DNA from: Bacteriovorax sp.
GTDB lineage: Bacteria; Bdellovibrionota; Bacteriovoracia; Bacteriovoracales; Bacteriovoracaceae
Direction: 5' to 3'
Assembly (NCBI GenBank): GCA_014378525.1
Contig: JACMNL010000007.1
Span: forward strand, 1-44,706
DNA length: 44,706 bases
Part shown: positions 24,150-32,980 of the stretch, one piece after another
Numbering within the stretch: position 1 is the first letter of the stretch
Layout of the letters: each line of letters opens with the position of its first letter
The notes under the pieces: model-generated
The model's database searches: none
Told to the model about the DNA's origin: nothing
What the model saw: the letters and a program-made list of their open reading frames with translations, nothing else
Program-made: the position numbers and the translations under genes

Positions 24150-25940
24150 TTATTTTTCAGATGCTTCAGATCCTATTGAGTCCTGTTCATCCCGGCTTAA
24201 AACTTCTGCCAGCTGTGCCTGGGCCTGGTGATAAAGACTGACGAATTGTTTTTCATCGTTTCTGACTTTATGTTGTTCGATGACCATCTTTTCATCGTGG
24301 TCCGCAAATCTTTTAATGATTGAATCAACTTTCACCTGATCGATTCCCAGATCAATCAGAAGGTCGCGCGAAAAATTTAAACTCGAATCAAAAACTTCAC
24401 GCTTGATATGTTTCACTCCCATATCCATCAGATCAAAAGTATGACCTCTGTTTCTCGAGCGCGCATAAATTTTAATATGGGGGAAATGTTCTTTAATCGT
24501 AGCTGCAGCTTTCAATGAATCTTCAACATCATCAATGGCAAGCACGAAAAATTTTGCTTTTGCGGCCCCAGCAGCTTCCAGAATATCCAGCCTCGAAGCA
24601 TCACCATAATAAACTTTATTACCAAAGCGACGAACGAGATCAATCTGATTGGGATCGCGGTCAATGGCCGTAAAAGGAATTTTCTGTGTTCTTAAAACGC
24701 GGGACATGATCTGACCGAAACGTCCGAATCCGGCAATGATCACTTCTGGAGATTCATTGGCAATGACATCGTACTTTGGTGTATTGGATTCTTTACAGAA
24801 AAAAGCATCGAGCTTGTCATTGATTAAAAATAAAACCGGACTTATGGCCATTGAAAGTGTGATCACAACAGTGAGTATCGACAGGATTTCCGGATCGGCC
24901 ATGTGGTAAGTTCCGGCGATACCAAAAATAACGAAAGCAAATTCTCCGCCCTGACCGACAGCGAGTGCCATGAGTTTAGAATTTTCTCTTTTCATAAAAG
25001 CGCGGCCGATGAAGAAAACCATCACCATTTTTAAAATCATGTATCCAACTGTGAGTAAAAGTATCAACACAGGTTTTGCAATGACCAGATCGAGATTGAC
25101 GTTCATCCCGACACCCATGAAGAAAACTCCCATCAGAAGATTTTTAAACGGGCCTATATCAGCTTCAAGTTCATGGCGGTATTCCGAGTCTGCAAGTAAA
25201 ACTCCGGCAATGAAAGTTCCCAGTGCTGCCGACAATCCGATTTTTAACATCAGATATGCAACACCTAAAACGATCACCATCGTGATGGCCGTAAAGTACT
25301 CGCGGCTTTTTGTTGAACTCACGAATCTAAAAACCGGTCTCATTAAAAAGCGACTCGCTAGAATCAGACCGATAATGATCGCTGCAAATAACCATAGCGT
25401 CTTCATCGTCAGGCCTGGAGCTGTATCATCTGCCGTTAAAGTAGGAATGATTGCAAGAGCGGGAATCGCAACCAGATCCTGCATTAATAAAATAGCGAAT
25501 GATGCCTGGCCGAATTGGGTTCCAAGCTGACTTCTTTCTCCTAAAATTTGCAAGGCAAAAGCAGTTGATGAAAGTGACAATGCAAAACCAATTACGAATG
25601 AGGAAGTTTGCGACAGTCCAAAATACTTGGCGATCATTGCAAAAAAGAGCGTACATAAAATAATCTGGACACCACCCATACCAAAAAGATTTTTTCGCAT
25701 GTTCCAGAGTTTTTTTGGCTGGATTTCCAGTCCGATGATAAAGAGTAGAATCATCACACCCATTTCAGCGAAGTGACCAAGACTTTCATAGTCGTTGACC
25801 ATTTCAAAACCGTAAGGGCCTACGATAATTCCCGCGACAAGATAGCCGATGATGGAGCCGAGGCCAATCCATTTAAAAAAGGGAACGAGAATGATGGCCG
25901 AGCCGATAAAAAGAAGTGCTTGAGTGATAAATGAATTCAT
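24150..25940 (-). CDS. KefB/KefC-type monovalent cation:proton antiporter (CPA2) with RCK domain
   Basis: A 596-residue inner-membrane protein. Residues 1 to about 375 form 11-13 hydrophobic helices with CPA2 motifs IGYLVAGIIVGPYGF, LLFIIGLEIQPKKLW and SLSSTAFALQIL. A Rossmann-type RCK_N/TrkA-N domain follows (about 398-515: IIAGFGRFGQ, DRDPNQ, YGDASRLDIL). A charged tail ends the protein. Such proteins exchange K+ (or Na+) for protons and are gated by nucleotides or glutathione adducts. The next gene upstream on the same strand is an AlkB-like protein, 39 bases away. Confidence 0.9.
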   Translation of the reverse strand: MNSFITQALLFIGSAIILVPFFKWIGLGSIIGYLVAGIIVGPYGFEMVNDYESLGHFAEMGVMILLFIIGLEIQPKKLWNMRKNLFGMGGVQIILCTLFFAMIAKYFGLSQTSSFVIGFALSLSSTAFALQILGERSQLGTQFGQASFAILLMQDLVAIPALAIIPTLTADDTAPGLTMKTLWLFAAIIIGLILASRFLMRPVFRFVSSTKSREYFTAITMVIVLGVAYLMLKIGLSAALGTFIAGVLLADSEYRHELEADIGPFKNLLMGVFFMGVGMNVNLDLVIAKPVLILLLTVGYMILKMVMVFFIGRAFMKRENSKLMALAVGQGGEFAFVIFGIAGTYHMADPEILSILTVVITLSMAISPVLFLINDKLDAFFCKESNTPKYDVIANESPEVIIAGFGRFGQIMSRVLRTQKIPFTAIDRDPNQIDLVRRFGNKVYYGDASRLDILEAAGAAKAKFFVLAIDDVEDSLKAAATIKEHFPHIKIYARSRNRGHTFDLMDMGVKHIKREVFDSSLNFSRDLLIDLGIDQVKVDSIIKRFADHDEKMVIEQHKVRNDEKQFVSLYHQAQAQLAEVLSRDEQDSIGSEASEK

Positions 25941-25979
25941 CTCAATATTAAACGACTAATGGGCCTGATTGACTAGAAT

Positions 25980-26810
25980 TTATTGTTTTATGGCGCGCTC
26001 AAAATGCGCAGAGTTTTTTGCGAGTGCTTCCATATATTCTTTGACATCACTTTTTTGCGGTAGTGGAAGATCCTTATAGGGAATAATGTGTTCCTTGGGA
26101 ACATATCTGAATGTAAAATTAATTCTTCTGGTTTCAAAGTTTTCAACATTAAGAGTAAAAACAGTCTTTAGTTTATTCTCAACTCTCTGGACTCTGTGAA
26201 AAGCTTTTTCTTTATATAAATCACCAGCGAAAATTTGCAGCGAACAATCTTCGAGCCATTGCTCAAAAAGTACATTGTTCTTTAAATCTTTTTTTCCAAG
26301 TACAAACTGAAAAAAAGCACGTTCACCAAACGATACTGAAGCAACAGGTCCCAGTTCAAAATCCTTGTGGTCACCAACTCGTGCAGTATCGATTTTTTTC
26401 CCGTCTTCATCTATCGATGTTCCATAGAAATTTATAAGGCATGTATTAAGGTGCCAGCCTTTAGGGACTTCATTTTTTTTAAAGTGCATTTTAGTAATGC
26501 CTTCAATTGTCGTAATCATTTTTTTCAGCACAGGCGGGTAATCTTCGGCCTTAATGCATCTATTATGAATACCTTTCGGCGGATGATAATAATTGAGGCA
26601 GGCAAATTGCCAGTTGCCCAGCCAGTACACCGGTCTTAATAGTTTTCTTTGAGTGTCACCTTCAGGAGGTGGATTGTTTTCCGAGTAACGCATTTCCCAG
26701 ATCGGGTGCAGAGTCTGCAGATACTTTATAACGTCCTCACGTTCGTCCTTTTTAACAAAGGTTGGATGGTAGAAGAGTCCGTCTTTTCGAATGATAGTTT
26801 TTTTGGCCAT
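25980..26810 (-). CDS. AlkB-like 2-oxoglutarate/Fe(II) dioxygenase
   Basis: A 276-residue protein with all AlkB-type catalytic elements: NTCLINFYG, DHKDFE with His148 and Asp150 (HxD), distal His205 (AFHRVQRV), and the terminal RxNxTxR (Arg229, Asn231, Thr233, Arg235). The Fe(II) triad and the 2-oxoglutarate Arg are therefore complete. Members remove alkyl groups from DNA, RNA or proteins; the substrate here is open. Its position upstream of kefC-lexA-dinB on the same strand favours a repair role. Confidence 0.82.
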   Translation of the reverse strand: MAKKTIIRKDGLFYHPTFVKKDEREDVIKYLQTLHPIWEMRYSENNPPPEGDTQRKLLRPVYWLGNWQFACLNYYHPPKGIHNRCIKAEDYPPVLKKMITTIEGITKMHFKKNEVPKGWHLNTCLINFYGTSIDEDGKKIDTARVGDHKDFELGPVASVSFGERAFFQFVLGKKDLKNNVLFEQWLEDCSLQIFAGDLYKEKAFHRVQRVENKLKTVFTLNVENFETRRINFTFRYVPKEHIIPYKDLPLPQKSDVKEYMEALAKNSAHFERAIKQ

Positions 26811-26958
26811 TGTAAGGAAGTTTTAAAATTCTGCACATGTAATGTAAATTCAAGGGCCCATTATATGTAAAATTTACCACTATTAGAAGTGCTAATTGTT
26901 CTTTTAGTTCAGGATTGATAAACCATGGCAACAAAAATAATCCTGGGGGGATTACCAA

Positions 26959-27852
26959 ATGAAGAATCTTACAAAAGTCACTTTAGCAGTTTTAGTTGTA
27001 ACTCAACTAATGAGTGTAGAGGCCTTTGCCGGTGCTAAATTTAAAGAATCATTATTAACAACAAAAAAAGATGGAATCACAGATCCATACTTTCAAATCA
27101 AATCTACTAAAGTTGTAGAGCTTACTGATGAAGAAGCAATGGAATTCATCAATGATGATAAATCTGCAGTTCAGGACTCAGAAGACAAATACAACATCGT
27201 TCCTAAAGGTATAGTTCTTCCAAACATTCCACCTATACCACCAGCAGTTACCATCGGTAATAAAGATGCGAGTGGTGGTTTAGTAGCAGCAGGCGGCGGC
27301 GGAACAGCAACACCGACTCCTATTCCAACAGGATTTCTTGACGGCATCATCATGGTTGTTGATAAACTAATCGCAATCGGACAAAAAATTCTTCCTACAA
27401 TCGAAAAAGGAAGAGCTGTTGTAACAAACAATCCAATGGCAGCAGTTTCTGTACTTCCAAGACTTGAAACTAAAGATCCTGTTGTTCACGACATGGGGAA
27501 CTGGACTGTACCTGTTACAAAACATTATAAAATTTCTTACTCAAATGGTTTAGGTTCTGAAGTTGTCTCTTTCGTTTATAGCATCACTTACCAGTACAAC
27601 GGAACTTACGGTGGGAAAGGAAAATACTTAACTGGTATCAGAGCATCAGCAAGAAACATCGTTATTTCCTGGGGATTTGACTTAGATGCAAGTTCTTCAT
27701 TAATCCAGATCTCTAATGTAGGTACAGCAGAAAACGTTATCGCTGGAGCTACAATTGAAATTTCTTATACAGTAAAAAACTGGACGAGAACGATTACAAC
27801 TAACGAGCAGTTCTTTATTGCTGGTGACGGCCGTCTTCTAAAACAAGACTAG
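26959..27852 (+). CDS. exported protein of unknown function
   Basis: A 297-residue protein with a signal peptide ending AFAGA, preceded by a very strong GGGGGGA ribosome-binding site. The N-terminal third is polar and acidic. Residues about 85-125 are a low-complexity Pro/Gly/Thr linker. A helical stretch follows (GIIMVVDKLIAIGQKIL). The last 120 residues are beta-rich (YSNGLGSEVVSFVYSITYQY and SLIQISNVGTAENVIAG). Codon use (for example many AAA, GAA and CTT codons) looks like a well-expressed gene. No family was recognised. A terminator follows. Confidence 0.75.
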   Translation: MKNLTKVTLAVLVVTQLMSVEAFAGAKFKESLLTTKKDGITDPYFQIKSTKVVELTDEEAMEFINDDKSAVQDSEDKYNIVPKGIVLPNIPPIPPAVTIGNKDASGGLVAAGGGGTATPTPIPTGFLDGIIMVVDKLIAIGQKILPTIEKGRAVVTNNPMAAVSVLPRLETKDPVVHDMGNWTVPVTKHYKISYSNGLGSEVVSFVYSITYQYNGTYGGKGKYLTGIRASARNIVISWGFDLDASSSLIQISNVGTAENVIAGATIEISYTVKNWTRTITTNEQFFIAGDGRLLKQD

Positions 27853-27885
27853 TTAGTAAAAAATACAATCATGACATAAAAAAGT

Positions 27886-27914
27886 AGGGCCCTTATAAGA
27901 GGGCCCTTTTTTTA
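27886..27914 (+). terminator. intrinsic terminator
   Basis: AGGGCCC (27886-27892) pairs with GGGCCCT (27901-27907) across eight bases, followed by a run of seven T. It separates the 297-residue exported protein from the next gene. Confidence 0.9.
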
Positions 27915-27971
27915 TTCACTATTTGTGATATATAACTTTCGATGTTCAAATTAATTTTTTTGGAGATATTT

Positions 27972-28379
27972 ATGAAGGCAGCTCTTCTAGTTTTAGCTCT
28001 TGGTGTTTTAGGATCAACAGCAGTAAATGCACAGGCAATCCGTACATGTACTAATGAAGTTCTGACTTGTCGTCTTGAAAAAGAATTACCAACAGGCGGA
28101 AAAATAACTGTATCAGAAACTTCTGCTAAATTTTCTGGATTAAATAACGATGAACCATCAATCGAGCCGGATGAATGTACTCTTTCTTTATCTCTGGAAA
28201 ATGAAGGTCTGATGTTTAGTGTAAGTGTTGGTGACAGTGATTATGTTGCAAACGTTTATGCTCAAAAATTATCTAACCCAGGAAGCATGCTTCAAGGTGA
28301 TGCTGCTTTCCCTATCATGACGGGGAAGAGATTTTATTTCCGTCACACATCTCAAATAATCAGCTGCGTACTTCACTAA
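27972..28379 (+). CDS. small exported protein of unknown function
   Basis: A 135-residue protein read from the ATG at 27972, which follows TGGAGA by five bases; an ATG 30 bases upstream lacks such a site and would spoil the signal peptide. The signal peptide ends VNAQA. The mature part of about 115 residues has four cysteines (RTCTNEVLTC, DECTL, SCVLH), likely two disulphides, and beta-strand-like alternation. Function is unknown. It is a monocistronic unit between two terminators. Confidence 0.75.
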   Translation: MKAALLVLALGVLGSTAVNAQAIRTCTNEVLTCRLEKELPTGGKITVSETSAKFSGLNNDEPSIEPDECTLSLSLENEGLMFSVSVGDSDYVANVYAQKLSNPGSMLQGDAAFPIMTGKRFYFRHTSQIISCVLH

Positions 28380-28382
28380 TAT

Positions 28383-28418
28383 ATAAAAAAGGCCTTCGTT
28401 ATGAAGGCCTTTTTTTAT
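28383..28418. terminator. bidirectional intrinsic terminator
   Basis: Stem AAAGGCCTTC (28388-28397) and GAAGGCCTTT (28403-28412) around GTTAT, with A- and T-tracts outside. It is nearly identical to the terminator at 3548-3582, differing by one loop base. It serves convergent genes. Confidence 0.92.
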
Positions 28419-29402
28419 CTATAATCCGAATTTTTTGAAGAATTTTATCATGAGTGCTGTTGCGTCCGGCCCTTTTGAATCATTGTATTTTACACCTGAA
28501 ACACCACCACTCCAGTCGTGCCCAAGATTGTCGATCATATAGCGCTCGATGAACACCTGATTGTCATTGTTCGTTGTCGTGTAAAGTTTGTATCCGTAAG
28601 AAGTTTTTGTAGGTGCTACTGTCACTACAGCTTTTGATTTAACATTTGAATTATCTTTTTTCCCGTTATCAAGATAGTCGTTGAAGTCTTTCATTTCATC
28701 TTCAATTTGAGTGGCATGAATCGGGCTCATCAGCGGGCTGTTTAATCCGTAAAAAATCACCATTGGCATCTGCTTGGGTTTATTTTCTACAAACTTCGAA
28801 CATTCAAATCCTGTTTTCGCGGCCACTGCTGAAGTGATTGTTGCACCTTTCATGACAACATCGATGAAATCCATACCTGTCGCCGTTGCGTAATATTGTG
28901 TTCCATCGTTGCTTGCCAGCGCTTTAAAGCGCTCCGGATAGCAGTTCCCCAGGATACTGACCATTGAAGCTCCGGCACTCATACCGCCCGCAAAAACGTT
29001 TTCAGAATCGATGTTGTATTTTTCAATCATACTATCGACCATCGACATGATAGATTGAGATTCGCCGTAGCGGCTGTTGTAAGCTGGCAGATACCAGTTC
29101 CAGCATCTCATGGCATTACTCATAATATTTTGTTCAGGAAAAAGGGCGATGAATTTTTCTTTTTCAGCGAGTTGTTCAATGTGAGAACCTTTGGCGAAAT
29201 CTTCAGCGTTTTGATCACAGCCGTGAAGCATAACTACCAGAGCTGGTTTGTGGCCTTTAGGCATATTATCCGGAATATAAATTCGATAATCATTCAGGCC
29301 GTTTGAACTAGATGTTGTTCCGGTTTTCCAGGTTCCAGCTTGTACATTTGCAAATACAGTTGTGAGCATAAGCAAAACTAAAGATGTTATTAATTGCAAC
29401 AC
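28419..29402 (-). CDS. secreted PHB-depolymerase-like esterase
   Basis: A 327-residue protein with a signal peptide (QAG cleavage region), read from a GTG with AGGAG eight bases upstream. It is an alpha/beta hydrolase of the esterase/PHB depolymerase type: VVMLHGCDQNAEDFA (oxyanion region), FAGGMSAGASM (nucleophile Ser in GxSxG) and NLGHDWSGG (catalytic His). The usual Asp block (GTxDxxV) appears as YGLNSPLMSP, without Asp at that place. It may hydrolyse short-chain polyhydroxyalkanoates or other esters outside the cytosol. Divergent from the acyl cluster. Confidence 0.78.
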   Translation of the reverse strand: MLQLITSLVLLMLTTVFANVQAGTWKTGTTSSSNGLNDYRIYIPDNMPKGHKPALVVMLHGCDQNAEDFAKGSHIEQLAEKEKFIALFPEQNIMSNAMRCWNWYLPAYNSRYGESQSIMSMVDSMIEKYNIDSENVFAGGMSAGASMVSILGNCYPERFKALASNDGTQYYATATGMDFIDVVMKGATITSAVAAKTGFECSKFVENKPKQMPMVIFYGLNSPLMSPIHATQIEDEMKDFNDYLDNGKKDNSNVKSKAVVTVAPTKTSYGYKLYTTTNNDNQVFIERYMIDNLGHDWSGGVSGVKYNDSKGPDATALMIKFFKKFGL

Positions 29403-29552
29403 GAGGGAAGCTCCTAGAAATTCGTTAAAGTAACTTTTTATAATTGAGATTTTGAGTGAGCGATACGAGAAACGTGCTTCAGTGCAAGATGTCAGTAAAT
29501 GTTAGATTGCGAAGAGGGGCTATTGCGTGGATTTTTCATGGCGATAGTGTCC

Positions 29553-29581
29553 TTGACAGTTTCGTTGTGGCGCGCGATTTT
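29553..29581 (+). promoter_or_regulatory. possible promoter of the acyl-enzyme cluster
   Basis: A perfect TTGACA (29553-29558) lies in the 214-base divergent gap, 17 bases before GATTTT, a poor -10 match. The rest of the gap (29403-29616) shows no convincing gene or RNA. Confidence 0.3.
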
Positions 29582-29616
29582 CATGTCGCTCATTATTTTA
29601 TTGTTAGGAACACATT

Positions 29617-30426
29617 ATGAATCAATCAATGATCACGCGCGATTCCCAGGACATTGCTTTTTACACAGAAGGTACAGGGCCATACCTTTTAGGTTTATCC
29701 GGATTCGGATGTAATCATTACAATTTTATTGATCTGGTTCCAGAATTAAAAAAGAATTTTACAGTTGTATTAGTCGACAACAGAGCGACAGGAAAATCGG
29801 GGCCTACAACAAAAGATTATAAAGTATCAGACCTCGCAGCAGACGCACTGGCGGTGATGGATTCTTTGAACGTAAAAACTTTTGGTGTGATGGGAATTTC
29901 AATGGGCGGATTTATCGCTCAGGAATTAGTGAAGCTTGCTCCTGTAAGAGTGAGCGCACTTGCACTTATGTGTACAACTTCAGGGCCTCCGGTTTTTTCA
30001 CATCCAAAAAAATTAACTGAAGCAGATTTACGTGCCTCGGCTGCCTATGAACCTCGCGCCTATGCAACAATTATGACAGATTTTACGACTCACGAGTCAT
30101 TGAAAAAAAATGATCCGGACAGATACCAGAGAATTATTAATTTAAGATTAGAGAGTCCAATGGATCTCGAAGAAAAAATCAGACAAAACAGAGCGGCCGT
30201 AGCGTTCATCGAAACACCGTTTGATTTATCTGTTATCAAATGCCCGCTTTATGTTTCAGCTGGCGAAACAGACAGATTTTTAAGCCCGACATTCCCTTCA
30301 ATTTTTAAATCAGTTATCCCTCAGGCAACTGCGGAGCTGATTCCTGAAACGGATCACTATTTCTTTTTAGAGAAACCGGTTCTTGTCGGCGGTAAATTAA
30401 ATAATTTTTTTCAAGGAAAACTCTAA
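29617..30426 (+). CDS. alpha/beta hydrolase, first gene of acyl-enzyme cluster
   Basis: A 269-residue soluble alpha/beta hydrolase. The nucleophile elbow is GISMGG with Ser95. The acid is probably Asp in AGETDRFL, and the His lies in PETDHYFF. VVLVDNRATGKSGP is the usual strand-4 block. It starts after GGAA, and its TAA overlaps the next ATG by one base (TAATG). It could act as a thioesterase, lactonase or C-C hydrolase. The cluster context suggests release or editing of an acyl intermediate. Confidence 0.8.
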   Translation: MNQSMITRDSQDIAFYTEGTGPYLLGLSGFGCNHYNFIDLVPELKKNFTVVLVDNRATGKSGPTTKDYKVSDLAADALAVMDSLNVKTFGVMGISMGGFIAQELVKLAPVRVSALALMCTTSGPPVFSHPKKLTEADLRASAAYEPRAYATIMTDFTTHESLKKNDPDRYQRIINLRLESPMDLEEKIRQNRAAVAFIETPFDLSVIKCPLYVSAGETDRFLSPTFPSIFKSVIPQATAELIPETDHYFFLEKPVLVGGKLNNFFQGKL

Positions 30427-31460
30427 TGACTTTTATCAATATTAAAAAAGCTGCCGTATGGCTTCCAGAAGGATTTGAAGACGCAGCTCACATCGCACGT
30501 GAGTCCGGTGTTCCTGAGCATGTAGTATCGACGAAAATGGGAATTGTAAGAAAGTGCCGTGCTGATAAAGACACACACCCGGGTGACATGGCCGTGAATG
30601 CTGCCAGAAAAGTTTTAAAAGATATTGACCCGCTTTCAATTGATATGGTGATCTGGACTGGTTCTGAATATAAAGACTACATCGTTTGGACTGCAGGGAT
30701 TTATGTTCAGCGTGAACTTGGTTTAAAAAACGCAAAAAGTTTTGATATCTCGGCACGTTGTTCAAATAAAATTCTGGGACTTCATTTAGCAAAATCTTTA
30801 ATGCTGACTGACCCGAAATTAAAACGTGTTCTTCTTTGTGGAGGACATAAAACAGGGGATCTGGTTAATTACAAAGACCCGAATACAAGATTTCTTTTCA
30901 ATTTAGCTGACGGTGGTTCGGCGATGTTGCTTGAAAAAAGTGAAATTGCAGAAAATCCATTATTAGAATCATCAATCATTACTGACGGTGATTTTACGAC
31001 TGACGTAATTGTTCCAGCGGGTGGAACGAGACATCCAACTCGTGACAACACAGATCCTTCGATGACATACCTTCAGGTTCCTGATGTCGATGGAATGAGA
31101 GACCGTTTAGAGAAAAAATCTATCGTAAATTTTCTTTCTGTTATCCGTGAAGCTTCGAAGAATGAATTAAATAAACCGATCGACTACCTTGCACTTCTTC
31201 ATATGAAAAAATCTGCACACGATGCGATTTTAGAACCGATGGAGTTAAAACAAGAGCAATCGATTTACATGAACCACTACGGGCATTTCGGTGCTCCTGA
31301 TCAGGTGCTGTCGCTTGGTCTTGCAGAAAAGCGCGGCCTTCTTAAAAAAGGTGATCATGTGGTTTTAGCTTCTGCTGGAATTGGTTATATGTGGTCGGCA
31401 ATGTCTTTCAGATGGGACAAAAATACTTTTGATACAAACGAACTTCAAGACTTAGGTTAA
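30426..31460 (+). CDS. KAS III/FabH-like condensing enzyme with C-H-H active site
   Basis: A 344-residue thiolase-superfamily protein. The nucleophile is Cys112 in FDISARCSN. The first active-site His is His259 in LALLHMKKSAH. The position that is Asn in FabH (YGN) is His287 in NHYGHFGAPD, giving Cys-His-His. ADGGSAMLLE is the conserved FabH-like loop. Such enzymes condense acyl-CoA or ACP units. The changed third residue points to an unusual acceptor or to acyl transfer. It is tightly coupled to the genes on both sides. Confidence 0.8.
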   Translation: MTFINIKKAAVWLPEGFEDAAHIARESGVPEHVVSTKMGIVRKCRADKDTHPGDMAVNAARKVLKDIDPLSIDMVIWTGSEYKDYIVWTAGIYVQRELGLKNAKSFDISARCSNKILGLHLAKSLMLTDPKLKRVLLCGGHKTGDLVNYKDPNTRFLFNLADGGSAMLLEKSEIAENPLLESSIITDGDFTTDVIVPAGGTRHPTRDNTDPSMTYLQVPDVDGMRDRLEKKSIVNFLSVIREASKNELNKPIDYLALLHMKKSAHDAILEPMELKQEQSIYMNHYGHFGAPDQVLSLGLAEKRGLLKKGDHVVLASAGIGYMWSAMSFRWDKNTFDTNELQDLG

Positions 31461-31481
31461 TTTTAAAATACGGGAGAATTT

Positions 31482-32213
31482 ATGAAAGGTTTAACAAACA
31501 AAAGAGTTTTCATTACAGGTGCAGCTTCGGGAATCGGCCGTGCAACAGCGGAAAGATTTTATGCTGAAGGATCTGTTTTAGTTTTAGTTGATATGCCAAC
31601 ACTTGAGCAGTCAGAATTAAAAGCAATTTTTCCAGAGCGTATGACTTATATTTCTGGCGACGTAACAAAAGCAGATACACTTGATGCTGTTAAAGCAGAA
31701 ATGGCAAAAGGAGTAGACGTCCTTATTAACAATGCAGGGATCACTCGTGACGCTACTATGTTAAAGATGACTGACGATCAATGGGATTCAGTTATCGCTG
31801 TTAACCTAACTTCAATTTTTAAATTGTCCCGTGCTGCGGCCGAAGTGATGAAAGCTTCTGGAAAAGGCGGATCAATCACTCACGCTGCTTCTGTTGTTGC
31901 TCACTATGGTAACTTCGGACAGGTAAATTACTCTGCAACTAAAGCAGGTGTAATCGCTATGGCAAAAACGATGGCGAAAGAATTAGGCAAAGATAAAATC
32001 AGAGTGAACGCTGTTGCTCCTGGATTCATTGCTACTCCCATGGTTAAAAAAATGCCGGAAAAAGTTTTAGCGATGATGGAAGAAAAAGCAAGTTTGAGAA
32101 GATTAGGTAACCCTGAAGACATCGCTGCTGCTTATGCATTCTTAGCGTCTGACGATGCTTCATACATCACTGGAACATGCCTGAACGTAGATGGCGGTAC
32201 AATATTAGGTTAG
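31482..32213 (+). CDS. FabG-like short-chain dehydrogenase/reductase
   Basis: A 243-residue classical SDR. The cofactor loop is TGAASGIG (12-19) and NNAG (83-86). The catalytic residues are Ser137, Tyr150 and Lys154 (YSATK). PGFIATPM and the C-terminal YITGTCLNVDGG are typical of 3-oxoacyl-ACP reductases. Within this cluster it would reduce the beta-keto product of the KAS III-like enzyme. It is preceded by GGGAGA. Confidence 0.88.
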   Translation: MKGLTNKRVFITGAASGIGRATAERFYAEGSVLVLVDMPTLEQSELKAIFPERMTYISGDVTKADTLDAVKAEMAKGVDVLINNAGITRDATMLKMTDDQWDSVIAVNLTSIFKLSRAAAEVMKASGKGGSITHAASVVAHYGNFGQVNYSATKAGVIAMAKTMAKELGKDKIRVNAVAPGFIATPMVKKMPEKVLAMMEEKASLRRLGNPEDIAAAYAFLASDDASYITGTCLNVDGGTILG

Positions 32214-32980
32214 AACTACACTCACTTTTAGAAGGTTCTAAAAAGAACGCAAACGACCCGACTATAGTTTTAGTTAACGGGTTGTTTGCTGATCTCACAT
32301 CATTTGATGGAGCGGTCACTTATTTAAATGATAAATTCCAGTATCTTCGTTTTGACTGCCGCGGGCAGGGAAAGTCTCCCAAACCTGAAGGCATTTATCA
32401 TCTTGAAGATCACGTCATGGATTTGAAGGGATTATTAGAAAAGCAGGATTTAGGAAAAATAATTTTCGTAGGATTATCAAACGGTGCCCGCATCGCGATG
32501 GAATATGCCAGACGTTTTCCTGATGGCGTTGTTGGTGTCGCTGCCTGCGATTGTTTTGATATGGTCACTCCAATGATTAAAGCAAAACTTGGAAGCTGGC
32601 TTATGGCCCACGAAACGGGAGGGCCTCTGCACCGTTTTGATATCGCAACTCCATGGATATGGGGTGAAGATGTATTCAATGAAAAAAGTGATTTGTTTTT
32701 AAGTTATAGAGAACGAGCGGGAAGTCTTCCATCTCATGTAGTGAGTGGATTATTACTTGGTGCCATGGACACTGATATTGATGTCAGTCTCATTCGTTGT
32801 CCAATACTTTTTGTGGCCGGCAAAGAGGATTTATTAACTCCTCCATTCAATCATGAAAAGATGGCCGCCAAGGCAATGAAAGGTGAGTTTGTCATGTCGG
32901 AAGGCGGACACGCTGGTCTGATTGAAAAACCTTCGATCATGGAAAAACAGATTTTACCGTGGATAGAGAAAATACTATGA
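32177..32980 (+). CDS. second alpha/beta hydrolase of the cluster
   Basis: A 267-residue alpha/beta hydrolase. The nucleophile elbow is GLSNGA with Ser101. The acid is in AGKEDLLTPP and the His in EGGHAGLIEKP. The ATG at 32177 overlaps fabG by 37 bases and has only a weak GGAAC before it. Homology-like sequence begins around residue 11, so the true start could be later at a non-ATG codon. It ends inside the start of the ligase gene (ATGA overlap). It differs from the first hydrolase in sequence, so the two are not a recent duplication. Confidence 0.78.
   Translation: MPERRWRYNIRLELHSLLEGSKKNANDPTIVLVNGLFADLTSFDGAVTYLNDKFQYLRFDCRGQGKSPKPEGIYHLEDHVMDLKGLLEKQDLGKIIFVGLSNGARIAMEYARRFPDGVVGVAACDCFDMVTPMIKAKLGSWLMAHETGGPLHRFDIATPWIWGEDVFNEKSDLFLSYRERAGSLPSHVVSGLLLGAMDTDIDVSLIRCPILFVAGKEDLLTPPFNHEKMAAKAMKGEFVMSEGGHAGLIEKPSIMEKQILPWIEKIL

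Noticed and set aside
24970-25530. Forward open frame of 186 codons inside the antiporter gene
   Set aside because: It is the antisense of conserved transmembrane segments of the KefB/C-type gene; composition is typical of a shadow frame.
29499-29714. Forward open frame upstream of the acyl cluster
   Set aside because: It overlaps the better-supported alpha/beta hydrolase start in another frame and has no ribosome-binding site.
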